Below are positions 11,001 to 21,970 of a stretch of 64,000 nt of DNA, in pieces. The first letter of the stretch is position 1. Every line of letters begins with the position of its first letter. The notes under the pieces were generated by a model. That model made no database searches. It saw only the letters and a program-made list of their open reading frames with translations, and was not told the DNA's origin. This DNA comes from Saccopteryx bilineata (Eukaryota > Chordata > Mammalia > Chiroptera > Emballonuridae), in assembly GCF_036850765.1 (NCBI RefSeq), contig NC_089493.1, positions 167,202,140-167,266,139 of the forward strand, given 5' to 3'. Position numbers and translations under genes: made by a program.

Positions 11001-11619
11001 TCACTGTTACAGCTGGGGTTCTGGAAAAATAGCCCACCCACTGATCTTCCATGTTTGTGCTTTACCTCCAAGGCCCCTCAGCCTCACTACCACCCATGTC
11101 CATATCTTTCCTTCTATCTGTGGGGTCCGCTTACCGTACCTGAGCCCTCACTGTGGCCCCTGTGACCCTGAGCCAGGACTGGCAGACATGGGATCCCACT
11201 CCCAACTCCGAACAACTACCTGTCCTTCCTGCTGCCTCTGGCCCATGGGAGTTTGCTCCTAATTGCATCTCGAGCTGGGAGGCTATTAGCCTCTGATTGT
11301 ATTCCCCCGTGCCTGCCTTGCCCCCTAGGTACCCACTCTCTGCTTCCACAGGGGCTCTGAGTTGATGTAAATCCCCAAGTCCAAGCACCTAGCCAGCTCG
11401 GTTTCCCCAGCACCCCGTCACCCAGTCCTGGTGGGCTCCTTCCCAGAGAGCGGGGTCCCCTCGCTAAGGGACAGCAGGAGGAGGTTCCCAGCCAGGTAAG
11501 TGCAGCACCCACCATCAGGGGGTTTCTGCAGGAGCCTCAGATGGCCTCTCCCCACTGTGTGCAACCCCCCCCCCCCCAGCTGCCTCCCTGAGTCCCTCCA
11601 CAAAAGGGCAAAATCCCGG

Positions 11620-11765
11620 GAGTTTGGACTTCTGAGTTCTTTTCCTGGCTCAGCCACTGCCTCCCTCTGACCTTGGGCAAGTCCTTTCCACTCTCTGGGC
11701 CTCAAAAATAGGAGGTCAATCTTGGTGATCTTTAACCAGCTTCTAGTCTGAAAGATAATACCATT
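11620..11765 (+). repeat. MIR SINE fragment
   Basis: 'cttttcctggctcagccactgcc', 'ccttgggcaagtcctttccactctctgggcctc' is MIR in plus orientation. A run of C residues ends just upstream near 11577. Confidence 0.7.
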
Positions 11766-11779
11766 TTGGTAATTCCTGG

Positions 11780-12215
11780 GGTGTTCCTTCCACTAATACC
11801 TAGTAAATGTTAGGCATGATGCCAGGCATTGAGGATTCTAGAAAGGCAAGTTCCTGCTCTGAGGCTACAGAGAGAAAGGGCCAGGCAGGTGTGACTGAGT
11901 GATCAGAGCTGGGAGGGGGCCCAGGCTGGGAGGGGGATGAGGTAGCTCTATTCCCCTGGGGGGAACCTTTTCTAGCTTGGAGGGGTGGTCTGAAAATTTT
12001 CCTTCAGAGCTTCTGAGACCTAAAATAGGGTAGGGTGTAGGGCTGGGCCAGCAAAGAAAACAGCAGAGGGAAGAGGCCTGGAGGATTGGGGGTGGGGTTG
12101 TTAATGTGAAGGCTGGCGGGTGGACAGACGCCCTGTCAGTCTCGTTGGAGAGTTTGGACTCTATTCTGAGGGCGTTGAGGAGTTATAGAAAGATGTGGGG
12201 CAGGAGGGTAATGTG
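11780..12215 (-). repeat. L2 LINE fragment, reversed
   Basis: 'atgatgccaggcattgaggattctag', 'aagttcctgctctgagg' and later 'gagtttggactctattctgaggg' match reversed L2 phrases. Highly diverged. Confidence 0.45.
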
Positions 12216-12408
12216 GCTGCCATATGGAGGAAAGCTTGGGAGCCAAAGGGGTGAGGGTGGGAGACCTTCCAGGAGGCTCCTAACCATCTGTCTCACCTCC
12301 ACCAAGTGTGCACATGGGAACAGCTCCTTCCCGTCCCCATCAAAAGGGGAAAGAAGGCTTTCCTTCTTCCTCTACTCTTTCCCCAGATACTGTCTGCCCT
12401 CTCCCAAC

Positions 12409-12445
<37 letters not shown>

Positions 12446-12778
12446 GAGAGAGAACGCTGCAGGTCACCTCAGGAAGATGTGGAGAGGCTTGTGTTCTAGG
12501 AAGGAGCTGGAAGGGAAGGGGGCCTGGAGGTTTGAAGCTCCAGTAGAAAGAGCTCCTGGCCACTTACGGCACAACACCGCCGTTCCTTGCCCCTGAGCGG
12601 TTAAGGGTTCACTTGTGCCTGAGCCTCTCCCACTGGAGAGCTGGGAGTAACTTTTAGTTTCCTTCCTCCTCCTCCCTCACCTTGTCTCCTTCCTTCTCAT
12701 CACAGAGTCTGGAATGCACCGAGACAGGGCGGGAGTGAGGAGGGGGCAGGGGAGAGGAAGAGAGAGAGAGGGAGGTTG

Positions 12779-12781
<3 letters not shown>
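12216..12781. other. Non-coding stretch with GA-rich microsatellites
   Basis: Imperfect (GA)n tracts lie at about 12408-12453 and 12757-12775. The overlapping open frames encode Arg/Glu runs from the microsatellite. No gene supported. Confidence 0.5.

Positions 12782-12824
<43 letters not shown>
12782..12824 (+). repeat. (TG)n microsatellite
   Basis: An uninterrupted GT dinucleotide run of about 21 units, bounded by 'gaacg' and 'cccggcc'. It is likely polymorphic and can adopt left-handed DNA. Confidence 0.97.
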
Positions 12825-12825
<1 letters not shown>

Positions 12826-13084
12826 CCGGCCACAGGACCACCATAGGAAAGGGAGCCTGAGGGCCACTCAAGGCTCAAAAGGGATTTCAGAAGGATTGAG
12901 AGATTAGAGAATTAAACTTCCTACCACAGCCCCTGAGCCTGGAGTCTTTGGGCCCCAGCTGCACAGAGTGCTGAGCAGGGCCAGGCTATGGTGACAGTGA
13001 CCCCAAGGTCCTGCTCCTCGCCCTGTCTCCAGCAAATCCAAGGCACCTCCCTAGACCGGGACCTGGGCCACAGGCAACCCCCAC

Positions 13085-13745
13085 CTCAGTGCCCAAACAT
13101 GCAGAGTGCCATTCTCCCTTCAGCCCTGGTGCCTCTTCCAGGTCCCCCAGTGGACTGAATGCCCAAGCCAGCCTCTGGCCGTCTCTCCTACCCTGTCAGT
13201 CCATGCCAGCCCATCCCAGGACTGCCTCCGGAATGCGCATTTCCGCTTGCTCCGCCTCCTCAGCCTTCTCCAGCCCAGGCCCTGTCTGCCTCCTCCTCTC
13301 TCTACTCTGTCTTCGTGTCCACTCCTCTCCCATCTACTCCCCGCACTGCAGCCAAACAGATGTTTCTCAACTGCTCCACATATGCTCAGGGTGAAAGCCA
13401 GACTCCCCCTGTGGTTTACAAGGTGGGGTTACGGCCCTGTCCTGTCTCCTGCCTGGCCTGCTCGCCACCGAAGGGGCTCTCCTCTCTGGTCCCTGGACTG
13501 TCCACCTCCAGGCCTTTGCACTGAAGGTTTCCACCCTCGTGACCCTCTGACTCCTCATCTCCAGGCAAACCCCTCCTCGTTCCTCAAGTCTCAACACAGA
13601 AGCCAGCTCCTGCCTGAGCCTCTGGGCCCCACACAGGCACCCCTGTAGGTTCTGAGAGCCGGAGTACTCCGCCTGTCACAGCCTCAACCACAGGGCACTG
13701 TAAATGCCTGTTGAACATACTCGTTCATCTCCCGACCTTGTGCCA
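13085..13745 (+). repeat. L2 LINE fragment
   Basis: Phrases such as 'agccaaacagatgtttctcaactg', 'ccaggcctttgcactgaaggtttcc' and 'gcctgttgaacatactcg' follow L2 in plus orientation but are diverged and GC-rich. A 180-residue frame at 13106-13648 runs through it and is not supported as a gene. 12825-13084 shows nothing recognisable. Confidence 0.45.
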
Positions 13746-13869
13746 GTCAGATTGGCGTCATCCAAGTGGGTGAAGGAAAGAGTGAGGAGAGAGAGCAGAG
13801 GGAAGTACCACATTGTAGAATTCAAACGCCAAAGGCTATAACTACTGCTACACTTAAACAATAGTGGCA

Positions 13870-14058
13870 CCACTGCTTATTGTGTGCCCACCCCATACCA
13901 GGCGCTGTGCTAAGCATGACCTCATTTCATTCCTCCAGTGCCTTCAAGAGGGGGGCTTTATTGCCAGCATCCCCATTTTACAGGTAAGAAAACGGAGGCT
14001 CAGAGAGACTCTTTTACTCAAGGTCATAGAGGCAGAAGGTGGTCCAGGCTAGATCCTT
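13870..14058 (-). repeat. MIR SINE, reversed
   Basis: 'attgtgtgcccaccccataccaggcgctgtgctaagcatgacctcatttcat' followed by 'ccccattttacaggtaagaaaacggaggctcagagag' is a near-complete reversed MIR. Confidence 0.85.
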
Positions 14059-14369
14059 GCAAGCTCTGAGGGAGGGGGTTTGCAGTTGGCCCTTGCTCTG
14101 TGTAAAATGCAAATGAAGTTGGAAAAGGCTGCTTCCCAGCTCCAGGGCCCTTAGCAGTCCTAGAGACCACCCGAGGACCCCTCCTCTTCCCCCATCAGGA
14201 GAAGTTCTGCTTCTCTGGGGTAGAGGGTTCCTGGGTCCCTAGGATGAAAGTGTGTCATCCTACCCTGAACCTTCCACAGGTGTAAGGGAAGCCAGCCCCT
14301 CATAATGCCTCTGTGGGCTCATATTTCTTTCAGAAGCAGGAAGTCCGAGCACATCCCCTCATCATCAGG

Positions 14370-14595
14370 GCAGAAAGTAAGGTGCTGAATTGAATAGCAA
14401 AGCAAATGTGGCTGGAGAGAAAATGAGATTTTTTTTGGTCAAGGTGAGCGTGTCTGTGTGCGTGGGGACTGGGGTAGAGTGGGGGGACGGGGGCACTTTG
14501 AGGGGGCTGCAAAAGGGGGAATGCGGATCTGGAATTATTAGAATGTTGATTATGTCCTCTTGATTGTTAATGAAATTCTTCACCTTGGATTTCTG
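14370..14595. promoter_or_regulatory. Candidate conserved non-coding element
   Basis: Single-copy sequence with 'gctgaattgaatagcaaagcaaatg' and 'ggaattattagaatgttgattatgtcc', 'gattgttaatgaaattcttc'. AT-rich cores with ATTA/TAAT sites sit in otherwise GC-rich DNA. Inference only. Flanks 14059-14369 and 14596-14844 show nothing recognisable. Confidence 0.3.
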
Positions 14596-14844
14596 GACCA
14601 GGGGGAAAGCTCCCGGAGCTCATTTCCCCGCTGATGAGAGCAAGGGAAAGGGCAGGAGGGGGCAGAAGGCTCTCAGCTTGGGGAGAAATTAAATTCTGCC
14701 TAAACAAATAGGAATGGACAAGCCCAGCCACTACCATTTGGAGGCAGAGGCCTGGACTGACCTGAGGTTCCCTGTGGAAATGGGATGGAGACCCCTGGCT
14801 GGGTAGTACCCCCAGAGGCCTGGCTCAGGCAGCGGAGTGCAGCT

Positions 14845-15130
14845 CCAAGAATAATAATAGCTAACATGTCTCACTGCCTTCCATGCAGCCCGTGGTCAGG
14901 AATGTGCCTGTATTGTGCTGTTTAAGCCTCCAAACAATGCTTGGAGTGGGTACTATAATCGTGCCCATTTTGTAGATGAGGACACTGAGACACAGGACAG
15001 AAGCCTGCCCAAGGTCCTATAGATGGTAAGTGGAGGCACCTGTCCTTGGAGATGTAAAGGATGCCCATATCTACCATTGACTTCACTCCCTCCCTGAGCC
15101 TCAGCCGCCCCATCTATAACATGAGGCCAA
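14845..15130 (-). repeat. MIR SINE, reversed
   Basis: 'aataataatagctaacatgtctcactgcc', 'cgtgcccattttgtagatgaggacactgagac' and 'gcccaaggtcctatagatggtaag' are the standard reversed MIR order. Confidence 0.8.
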
Positions 15131-15269
15131 TAATAGTTGTCAGCATGAAGAGCTGTTAGGGGTCAGGGAAATTAAAAAAACTAAAAACAACTCAGAGCTG
15201 AAAGTATTCATTTTGAAGGCTTGCAGCCTGTCTCCCAAAGTGGGAAGGTGTCCTTTCTGATCTGGCAGA

Positions 15270-16075
15270 CTGAGCACCTGTGATATGAGGCACTATATTC
15301 TAGGCACAGGGGATATAATAGCAAACAGAATGGGCAAATGTCCCTGCCCTTCTGAAGCTTTGTTACTCAGGGGAAGCCTCCCATAAACAAGAGAAATAAG
15401 TAAATTATTAGAAATGAGAAATGCACTAGAACAAAACCAAGTAGCCAAGGAAGAGAGGGAATGCTGATGGGAGGTCAGCAATTAAAATTGGGTGAACAAA
15501 GGAGGTCCCACAGAGAAAAGACTCAAAGGAAGTGAAGGAGGCAGCAAGCACATATCTGGGGGACAAGCATTCCAGGTATAGGGAACAGCAACTGCAAAGT
15601 ACAGAGGCTCTGAGGTGGGATCATACTTGGCACATTAAAGGAATAGGAATCCAACAAGAGTAGCTACATGAGTAGAGGTAGAATTGAAGTCACGAAGTGA
15701 TGAAGGAAGTGCAGACTGTCTAGGGCCTTGTTGACCTTTGTAAGGACTAGCTTTTATATGAATAAGAGAGGAATCCACCAGGGGCTTTAGGCATGATCTG
15801 ATTTATGATTTGAAGATATCACTCTGACTGTGGTGTTGAGAATAGCCTGTAGGGGATCAAGGACAGAAGCAGAGGGGAGTTAGGAGGCTGTTGCAATAGT
15901 ACAGGTGAGAGTAGATGGTGGCTTAGTTTGGGGAGATAGGGATAGAGATGGTGATAAGAGGTTTGATTCTGGATTTTGTAAAGATAAAGCCAACAGGATA
16001 AGCTGTTGGGTCAAATGTGGGGAGTGTGAGGGAAAGAGGTGAATAGCAGATGGTCTCAAGGGTTTTCACCTTTGT
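15270..16075 (-). repeat. Long L2 LINE 3' region, reversed
   Basis: The longest L2 copy in the window. In order: 'ggcactatattctaggcacaggggatataatagcaaacag', 'gaagtgaaggaggcagcaagc', 'gacaagcattccaggtatagggaacagc', 'tagggccttgttgacc', 'gaagatatcactctgactgtggtgttgagaatagcctgtagggg' and 'ggaggctgttgcaatagtacaggtgagag'. There is no intact reading frame. Confidence 0.7.
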
Positions 16076-16800
16076 CTCTCAATTCCCTGAAAACCCATCC
16101 CCTCCATTTTAAGATCCAGCTCCACTCTCCCTGAGCTCCTCCCAAGTCCCTTGAGACACCCTCCACTCACAGGGCTTTAAGATCTACTCCCTGCGCCCCC
16201 CCCCCCCACCTCCATTTCCCACTCCCATCTTCTACTGCCCAGGGCTTTGTCATGCAGGTTGGAGGACTCTCAGTGCATAAAACTTGACCCAGAGTATATA
16301 TCTGCCTCATAACTTCCTGGGGCTCCCAACAGGACTGCTGTTCACTTCAGCAGCTCCTTGAGGTCCCTGGATCCTCCCAACTTCGATGCTCTCATCTCTT
16401 GCTCTCCCTGGAGCTGGCTTTGCCTTCCCTCTCACTAAGCTGCCTCCCATGCTTCCCTTAGAGCTCAGTTCCTGGAGCATCACCACCTCCAGGAAGCCTT
16501 CTCTGACCTACTATTCTAGATGAAGCTCCCCATTTCAGCCCTGAGCCTCTACCATAGGGGCAAGTTCATCTTGACTTGTGCAACTGTTTGATGAAAGCCT
16601 GTCTCCCCACAAGGGCAAGGGCAAGGACCCATCTGTTTCCCCCAAAGCAGGCAATTCACCCAGAGACGTTCAGTAGATTCAACAAGAAGCCTTAGGCTTT
16701 TGGTAAATTAACTTTCATTGACCGAAAGCCTCCAGCTGCTAGGGAAATGCCTGGCACAAATGCTTGACACTTATTTATTGAATAAATGAAGCAGTCAATG
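16076..16800 (+). repeat. L2 LINE fragments
   Basis: 'caggaagccttctctgacctactattc', 'aagggcaagggcaaggaccc' and 'atgcctggcacaaatgcttgacacttatttattgaataaatgaagc' are plus-strand L2. The opposite orientation to the preceding L2 means two independent copies. A C run of about 12 lies near 16197-16207. Confidence 0.55.
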
Positions 16801-16975
16801 AATCAGAGTTCTTTAAGACCTTGGACATGGGCAAATTTCTGAAGCCTCAGTTTCCTCATATGTGAGGATGGAAATAAGAATGACTACCTCGTGGGTTGTG
16901 AGTATAGAAAACGTAAGGCATGAGCAATACCTCGCACTACTAGATGCTCAATAATTGTTCTTTCAATGCATGCTC
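16800..16975 (+). repeat. MIR SINE fragment
   Basis: 'aagaccttggacatgggcaaatttctgaagcctcagtttcctcatatgtgaggatgg' and 'tactagatgctcaataattg' follow the MIR order. Confidence 0.75.
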
Positions 16976-17179
16976 CGACAATTACCACCTTACAACTCCC
17001 CCACGCTTCCCCTTCCCACCCCACCCCATCCCTTCCTCCCTCCCTCACCTCCTTCTTCCTCTTAAAGACTCCCAGTTGTGGGATCACCATTGCCTCCAAA
17101 CATGCCCCTTCTCCCCCAAGATTCCCCCAATTCACCACTGGTTACATATTGATCCTGTTTAACTTTCCCAATGGATGAT

Positions 17180-17425
17180 AAACACAAAATTAAAATGACT
17201 TCCTGGAATATTAATGTAGTAAATGGCCCTATTAAAAGAAAGAAAATACAGCTGAGAAAATTCGCTTTGATGTAGCGTTTCTGCAGGAGGCTCATTTATC
17301 TGCAGCTCAGACTCTCGAAATGAGATTCTGAAGGTTTCTCTGATGTCTCTTATTTTTCCCTCACCCAGAATTTAAACAGAAAATAGAATCACAAGCTGGT
17401 GTCATAAAAACGTGGGCCTTTTCCC
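17180..17425. promoter_or_regulatory. Candidate conserved non-coding element
   Basis: Single-copy AT-rich block, including 'aaattaaaatgacttcctgg', 'atattaatgtagtaaatggcc' and 'ggctcatttatctgcagctc'. It has few CpG and no open frame of note. It looks enhancer-like, with ETS-like TTCCTGG and TAAT-like sites. This is inference. Confidence 0.35.
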
Positions 17426-17597
17426 CTCTCAACTGAAAAGCAAATGAAAAACAGGGCCAGGTAGATGTCAGTTTCTGCAAACACAGACCTGAGGGCTACA
17501 CCAGCCCTTCCCAATTTTGCCCACATCTTGCCCACCTGGGCCTGGTTCGGGCTACCAGGCTAGCCTCTGAAGGTCAGTGGAGGTGCTTGGAGGCCGC

Positions 17598-17622
17598 TGC
17601 TGCTGCTGCTACTGCTGCTGAA
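17598..17622 (+). repeat. Short (CTG)n trinucleotide repeat
   Basis: About eight CTG-type units (one CTA interruption). The chance frame at 17587-17850 reads it as poly-alanine. Flanking DNA is non-coding. Confidence 0.8.
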
Positions 17623-17689
17623 GTTAAGAAAGGTGACTCGGGACCACAGGAGGCTTGTCCTGTGACTCAGATGCTGGTGGACTTGAAAA

Positions 17690-17900
17690 TTTGGGTCAAG
17701 ACTCAGATGTTGGTGAACTTGAAATCTTGGCTCTGTCTTCCATTAGCTGTTGGTTCCTGGACAAAGAGCTTACCCTCTCTGGGCCTTGGTTTTCTCATCT
17801 GTAAAATGGGGGTTCCAGTACCTAACTCACAGGGCAGTTATAAAAGGTAGATAGGAAACTATATCTAGCCTGTGGTAGGTTGCTCAGTGTTGCTATTATT
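17690..17900 (+). repeat. MIR SINE fragment
   Basis: 'tggctctgtcttccattagc', 'ctctctgggccttggttttctcatctgtaaaatggggg' and 'ctaactcacagggcagttataaaagg' are MIR on the plus strand. Confidence 0.8.
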
Positions 17901-18880
17901 TGTTACTCATATTTCAAATAATAATTTATGTTGTTAATACATTCAGGCCTGGACTGAAATGTTTCTTCTTTCAAAAGTTTTTCCTAGGGCTTCCGTAGAC
18001 TGGGTCACGTGCCTCCTCTGGCGACCACAGCCCTGAGCTTCCCCCTTCCCAGCGCTGGCTACTCCCCTGCCTCTCCCAGCAGCTACTCTGAGGGCTGGCC
18101 TGGGTCTTATTCATGATCACGCCCCAGAGGCACATGGTAGAACTTGAATGTCTTGGAGTCAGAGCCAAGGTCCTGGTGACAGGTGTCCCTGAGACTACCC
18201 GGCCTGGTCTGCAGATTTGTGTCATGGCATAGGTCCTTCCATATGGTCACAAGAGCTTGGAGTGCCCATCTTGGAGGTGGGCTGTCTATTCACCTGCCCC
18301 AGGCCTGGGTTCCCTTGTCTTCCCCTTCTCTGGGTCTCACCTGGACTTTCTGGGGCCCATTCCTTCCTCCCTGGCCCCAGGAAGGTGCCCACACCAAGCC
18401 CCTCTGGGATTAACTCTCTCCCCTCTTCCTCCTCTGTCTCCCTGCTTCCCCTCTCCTTAGCAACTTCTCCTGAGGTCCTAGGTCTCCCTCCCCTGGCAGG
18501 TGGATGGGGCTACATGCCCTCTGCCTAGGCTGAGCCTCCCTAGGTGTCCTTGGATAAGCCAGGGGCAAAGCCATGTCCCTGCCACTTGCAATTCAGGCTC
18601 TTCTGGCCCTTCCCCGGGGCCAGAGGGGCTCAGGAGCCCTATGCCAGGACCAAGAGCAGCCCCACCCTCCCAGACAGCCAGGGCCCTGTTGCAGTACTTC
18701 CGAACCATTTGCACTCTCGCCCCAGCCCCCCCCCCCACAGACACACATGCACAAACACACACAGCCACACAACCAACACTGATACCCCGTCACACGATTC
18801 CTGTTGTTCACAGCCTGGGGATTCGAGAAAGAATAGGAAACCCTGTGGATGAGGGGTGGGGGCAAGGATCTGTGAAAGAT
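17901..18880. other. GC-rich non-coding stretch
   Basis: Many overlapping frames (e.g. 18500-18895) with no recognised domain. A C run lies at about 18727-18736, followed by a degenerate CA-rich tract to 18780. No gene supported. Confidence 0.4.
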
Positions 18881-19080
18881 CAGCTTGCCTGCTGAGGGCA
18901 CTGTCCTCGGGAGACCCCTCCCCAGTCAGCCCACAGCCCCCTGGCAGGAAAAGGAAAACCTGCAGCAGAGGGGTTAAGCCGGGGCAAAGCAGCAGCTGCT
19001 GAAAACAGTGAGGGGGGCCCCAGGGCAAGAGCTGCTCCCGCTGAGATAATGATTGTTCGGTGGTGGGGTGGGGACCACAT
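18880..19080. promoter_or_regulatory. Candidate regulatory block
   Basis: Single-copy sequence with 'ggaaaaggaaaacc', 'agcagcagctgctgaaaac' (E-box CAGCTG) and 'gctgagataatgattg' (GATA-like AGATAA). Composition resembles an enhancer. No conservation data were available. Confidence 0.3.
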
Positions 19081-19277
19081 GCACACCCCCCTCAAACACC
19101 CTCATGTTCGGGCAAGTTATCTGTTCGGGCATGCACATGCACACACAGAAAAAAGCATCATAAGCATCTGTGCAGATGACACAGAGCCTTACAATTATAC
19201 AAGCACTGCAGGTACTCTGTTTGAGTGTAAACCCACTCAGAGGCATGAGCTGCAGGCAGCTCTGGCACTCAGAGACC

Positions 19278-19335
19278 CATTACACACACACACATAATGT
19301 ACATACACATATACATATACATACATATACACAAG
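19278..19335 (+). repeat. Compound CA/TACATA microsatellite
   Basis: (CA)n is followed by 'tacacatatacatatacatacatatacac'. Simple repeat; overlapping open frames encode Thr/His runs. Confidence 0.9.
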
Positions 19336-20455
19336 TGCACCACGCCTTTCCAGTCTCTGCGTGTCAGGTTCTGACAGCATGCCAAGGTGACCTCATCACT
19401 GTCCAAGGACAGAGGACACCTCCCTGTGAGAGTGAGCAGAGTTGGGGACCAGGGAGGGGAGGGCTGACCACTCCCGCCAGAGCACAAGGGACTGCCCAGG
19501 GCCATCTCTAGACTTTCTTGGTTCCTCTTATCCTGGAACCTACACCTCCCATAATACCAAAAGCAGTGAAACACGGCCAGAGCTCATGTGACAGGATTTG
19601 TATAGAACCATATGAGTTGAGCAGTTTTGCAGTTGGCACGGTGTTACATTCTGTAGACATCCAAGCCTGCATCACTTGGATGTGTTCACGTGAGTTCTCT
19701 TCATATCTGAAGTCATTGATATTTTTCAGCAGAATCCTTAAGTTTTTAGGCTCTGGGTCATGGATCTATGGTGCGTGATGGAAATCAGGGCCCTGGTGCA
19801 AGGGGTAGTGGGCACGGGGCAGGGGGAATGCTGCTGCTGGGCTAAGCCCCTCTTTGGTGACAGCTTGTATAGATAAACCAGTGGTGACTCATGAGCAAGA
19901 GACCCTCTGAGTCCAGGAACCAACTTGATTGTCACCAGTTACTATCTCTCGGAGCCAGTACTCCACACTGAGACTCAGTCCCTGCAACACAACACCTTAC
20001 TGATCTACAGACATGTGCCACAGATGTGTCTGGACAGCTGCCTGCATGCAGCAACACAAACACTTAGAGAGATACAGGTCCTACACACATGCTGACAGAT
20101 GCACACCCTCACCACCTGGATACATACCCCAGCAGATGTGCATGCATTGGCCTAACACCTAGGCACGCAACTGGGTAGATACACACTCCTGGACAGACTG
20201 GCTCAGACTCTGGCTCAGGCAGAGCCACTCCCCCAACATGCACAGACCTACCTGGAGTGGAACAGAAGTACACCCTGGACAAAATCACCTGTGAACCTCC
20301 CAGTCTGGCACTTGAGTCTCCACAGTGAGACATACCCAGGCACATAATTGTAGATAGCTGCATTTGACCATCATCCCTCCCCCTTCCTCCAATACCCACC
20401 CACACAAGCTCCCTGTCCTGACATGGGGAGACAGAGCGTCCCAACCCCTCAGAGC
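19336..20455. other. Non-coding stretch, nothing recognised
   Basis: Moderately CA- and CT-rich sequence without recognisable domains, splice structure or repeats. The 116-residue minus frame at 20109-20459 has no recognised similarity. Confidence 0.4.
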
Positions 20456-20585
20456 CCAAGGGGCCTGATTAACAGGAAATTCTACGAATGGCAATTAGAG
20501 CAAAGTTTACTGAACAAATTGTTTGCAGTCGTGCCCCGGAACCATCATGAATTTTAATCTTGCATTGATTTGCACTGGTGGGAGG
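20455..20585. promoter_or_regulatory. Candidate conserved non-coding element
   Basis: 'cctgattaacaggaaattc', 'ggcaattagagcaaagtttac', 'gaacaaattgtttgcag' and 'atcatgaattttaatcttg' form a compact AT-rich core. CAATTAG is a homeodomain-type site and GAACAAATTGTTTGC contains an imperfect palindrome. Inference only. Confidence 0.35.
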
Positions 20586-21095
20586 TTTGCAGATGCCAGG
20601 GCCTTTTGTGCCTCTTGCTCCTCACCACCTTCTGGGAGGGGTCCTCACCCAGCCTCAGAATTCAGGGCCATGGGAGCCACCATTAGCCTCTGCTGGTCCA
20701 GAAATAGCTGCCTGGAGCCAGCACACCCAGCCCAGCCTGGAGAGACCCAAGAGGCCCAGATAGTGGGCAAGAGTTAGGGAAATGCACAGATTATACACAT
20801 GTGGTACAGTTTGTAAGGACCCCAGTAGTCTGGGAGGGGCTGAGGGCCCTGGGGCTTCTGAGGCTGGACACAAAGCAAGGACACAGATGTGGATATGGAC
20901 AAAAATGTGGCAGAGATACAGAGGCAGGCACAGATGTTGTAATAGTTCTAATACTACCTCAACTAACATAATTTCAAGTATATATATCACCTCAGTCCAA
21001 ATGACCTCTTCCAAAATGAATTTAATCATTTCCTTTTCTTCCTTCCACCAAACCCTCTTCCCAAAGCCTTCCATAGCCAATCCATGGGAATTGCC
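20586..21095. other. Non-coding stretch, no gene supported
   Basis: Frames at 20523-20777 and 20655-21080 are chance. The latter is rich in Val/Leu/Ile/Glu because of AT-rich text and has no family match I know. Confidence 0.4.
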
Positions 21096-21465
21096 TTTTC
21101 TTTAAAATCCTTGCTTGATCTGCACCCTCTACTGCATCTCACACTGTCCTTCTGTTATCCATCTAAGGTCAACCCCCTTATAGGAGCCAAGATCCCTTCC
21201 AACCCCAGGGCCTTTGCACATTCTGTTTCTTTGTTTACAGGGGTTTACCCTGTTACTACTATTAATCCTTCAGGGTCTCTATTCAAGTGTCACTTCCCCA
21301 AGGAACTTTCTTTGACCCTCTGCCTAGATCAACCCCCCCCCATCATTAAATGTTCTCACAGCCCTTTCATCATTAGAAGTATTAAAATATTAAGCACTAT
21401 GGGGCAGGGACAATATCCATTTTTGCTCAGCACTGTACTTAACACAGGGCCTGCCACATAGTCTG
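21095..21465 (+). repeat. L2 LINE 3' region
   Basis: 'ccagggcctttgcacattctgtttc', 'cagggtctctattcaagtgtcacttccccaagg', 'actatggggcagggacaatatcc' and 'gtacttaacacagggcctgccacatagtc' are L2 in order. The 125-residue frame 21084-21461 is a chance read-through of this L2. Confidence 0.75.
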
Positions 21466-21830
21466 TATTAGTCAGCTTTTGTTATAATAATGCTATATAA
21501 CAACCACTCCAAAAATCAGGGTTATACAATAATAATAATGTCCTGCAGGCTGCCTGGGTTTTGGTTGATCTGGACTGGGCTCAGCTGGGCTTGGTTCTGA
21601 ACTGTGAACTGGGTACAGATTTGCTCCACATGCCTCTCACCCTCGTTGAACCAGCGGATACCTGAGGCCTGTTCTGCAAAAGGCAGGAATGCAAGCAAGC
21701 ATGCTAATCATGCAAGCACCGGTTGGCCAAAGCAAGTCCTGTGGTGTGTCAAGGAAGTGGATATGGCAGGGGCAATGAAGAATTGGGACCAATTGAAAAT
21801 ACCACATGCTTCATAAATACTGTGTTGTGG
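21466..21830 (+). repeat. Unnamed old interspersed-repeat fragment
   Basis: 'gtattagtcagcttttgttataataatgctatataacaacc' followed by 'gcctgggttttggttgatctggactgggctcagctggg' and 'ggttggccaaagcaagtc' is a pattern seen in many mammalian genomes. I cannot give its family name with confidence. Confidence 0.5.
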
Positions 21831-21968
21831 AATGGAGTATCTGCTCTGTGTTAGGCATTGTGCTAAGCATGTTACATTAATTTAATCCTTGAGTCAACCT
21901 GTATTATTAACCTCATTAAAATTTTTAACTGAAAAAATAAAACCTGCATAAAGTAAAGAATTCAAATA
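21831..21968 (-). repeat. MIR fragment, reversed
   Basis: 'gagtatctgctctgtgttaggcattgtgctaagcatgttacattaatttaatcc' is the start of a reversed MIR. It is cut off by an AT-rich stretch and the Tigger2 at 21971. Confidence 0.7.
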
Positions 21969-21970
21969 TA

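Noticed and set aside
17587..17850. Poly-alanine protein start
   Set aside because: The alanines come from a short (CTG)n repeat, and the frame continues into a MIR.
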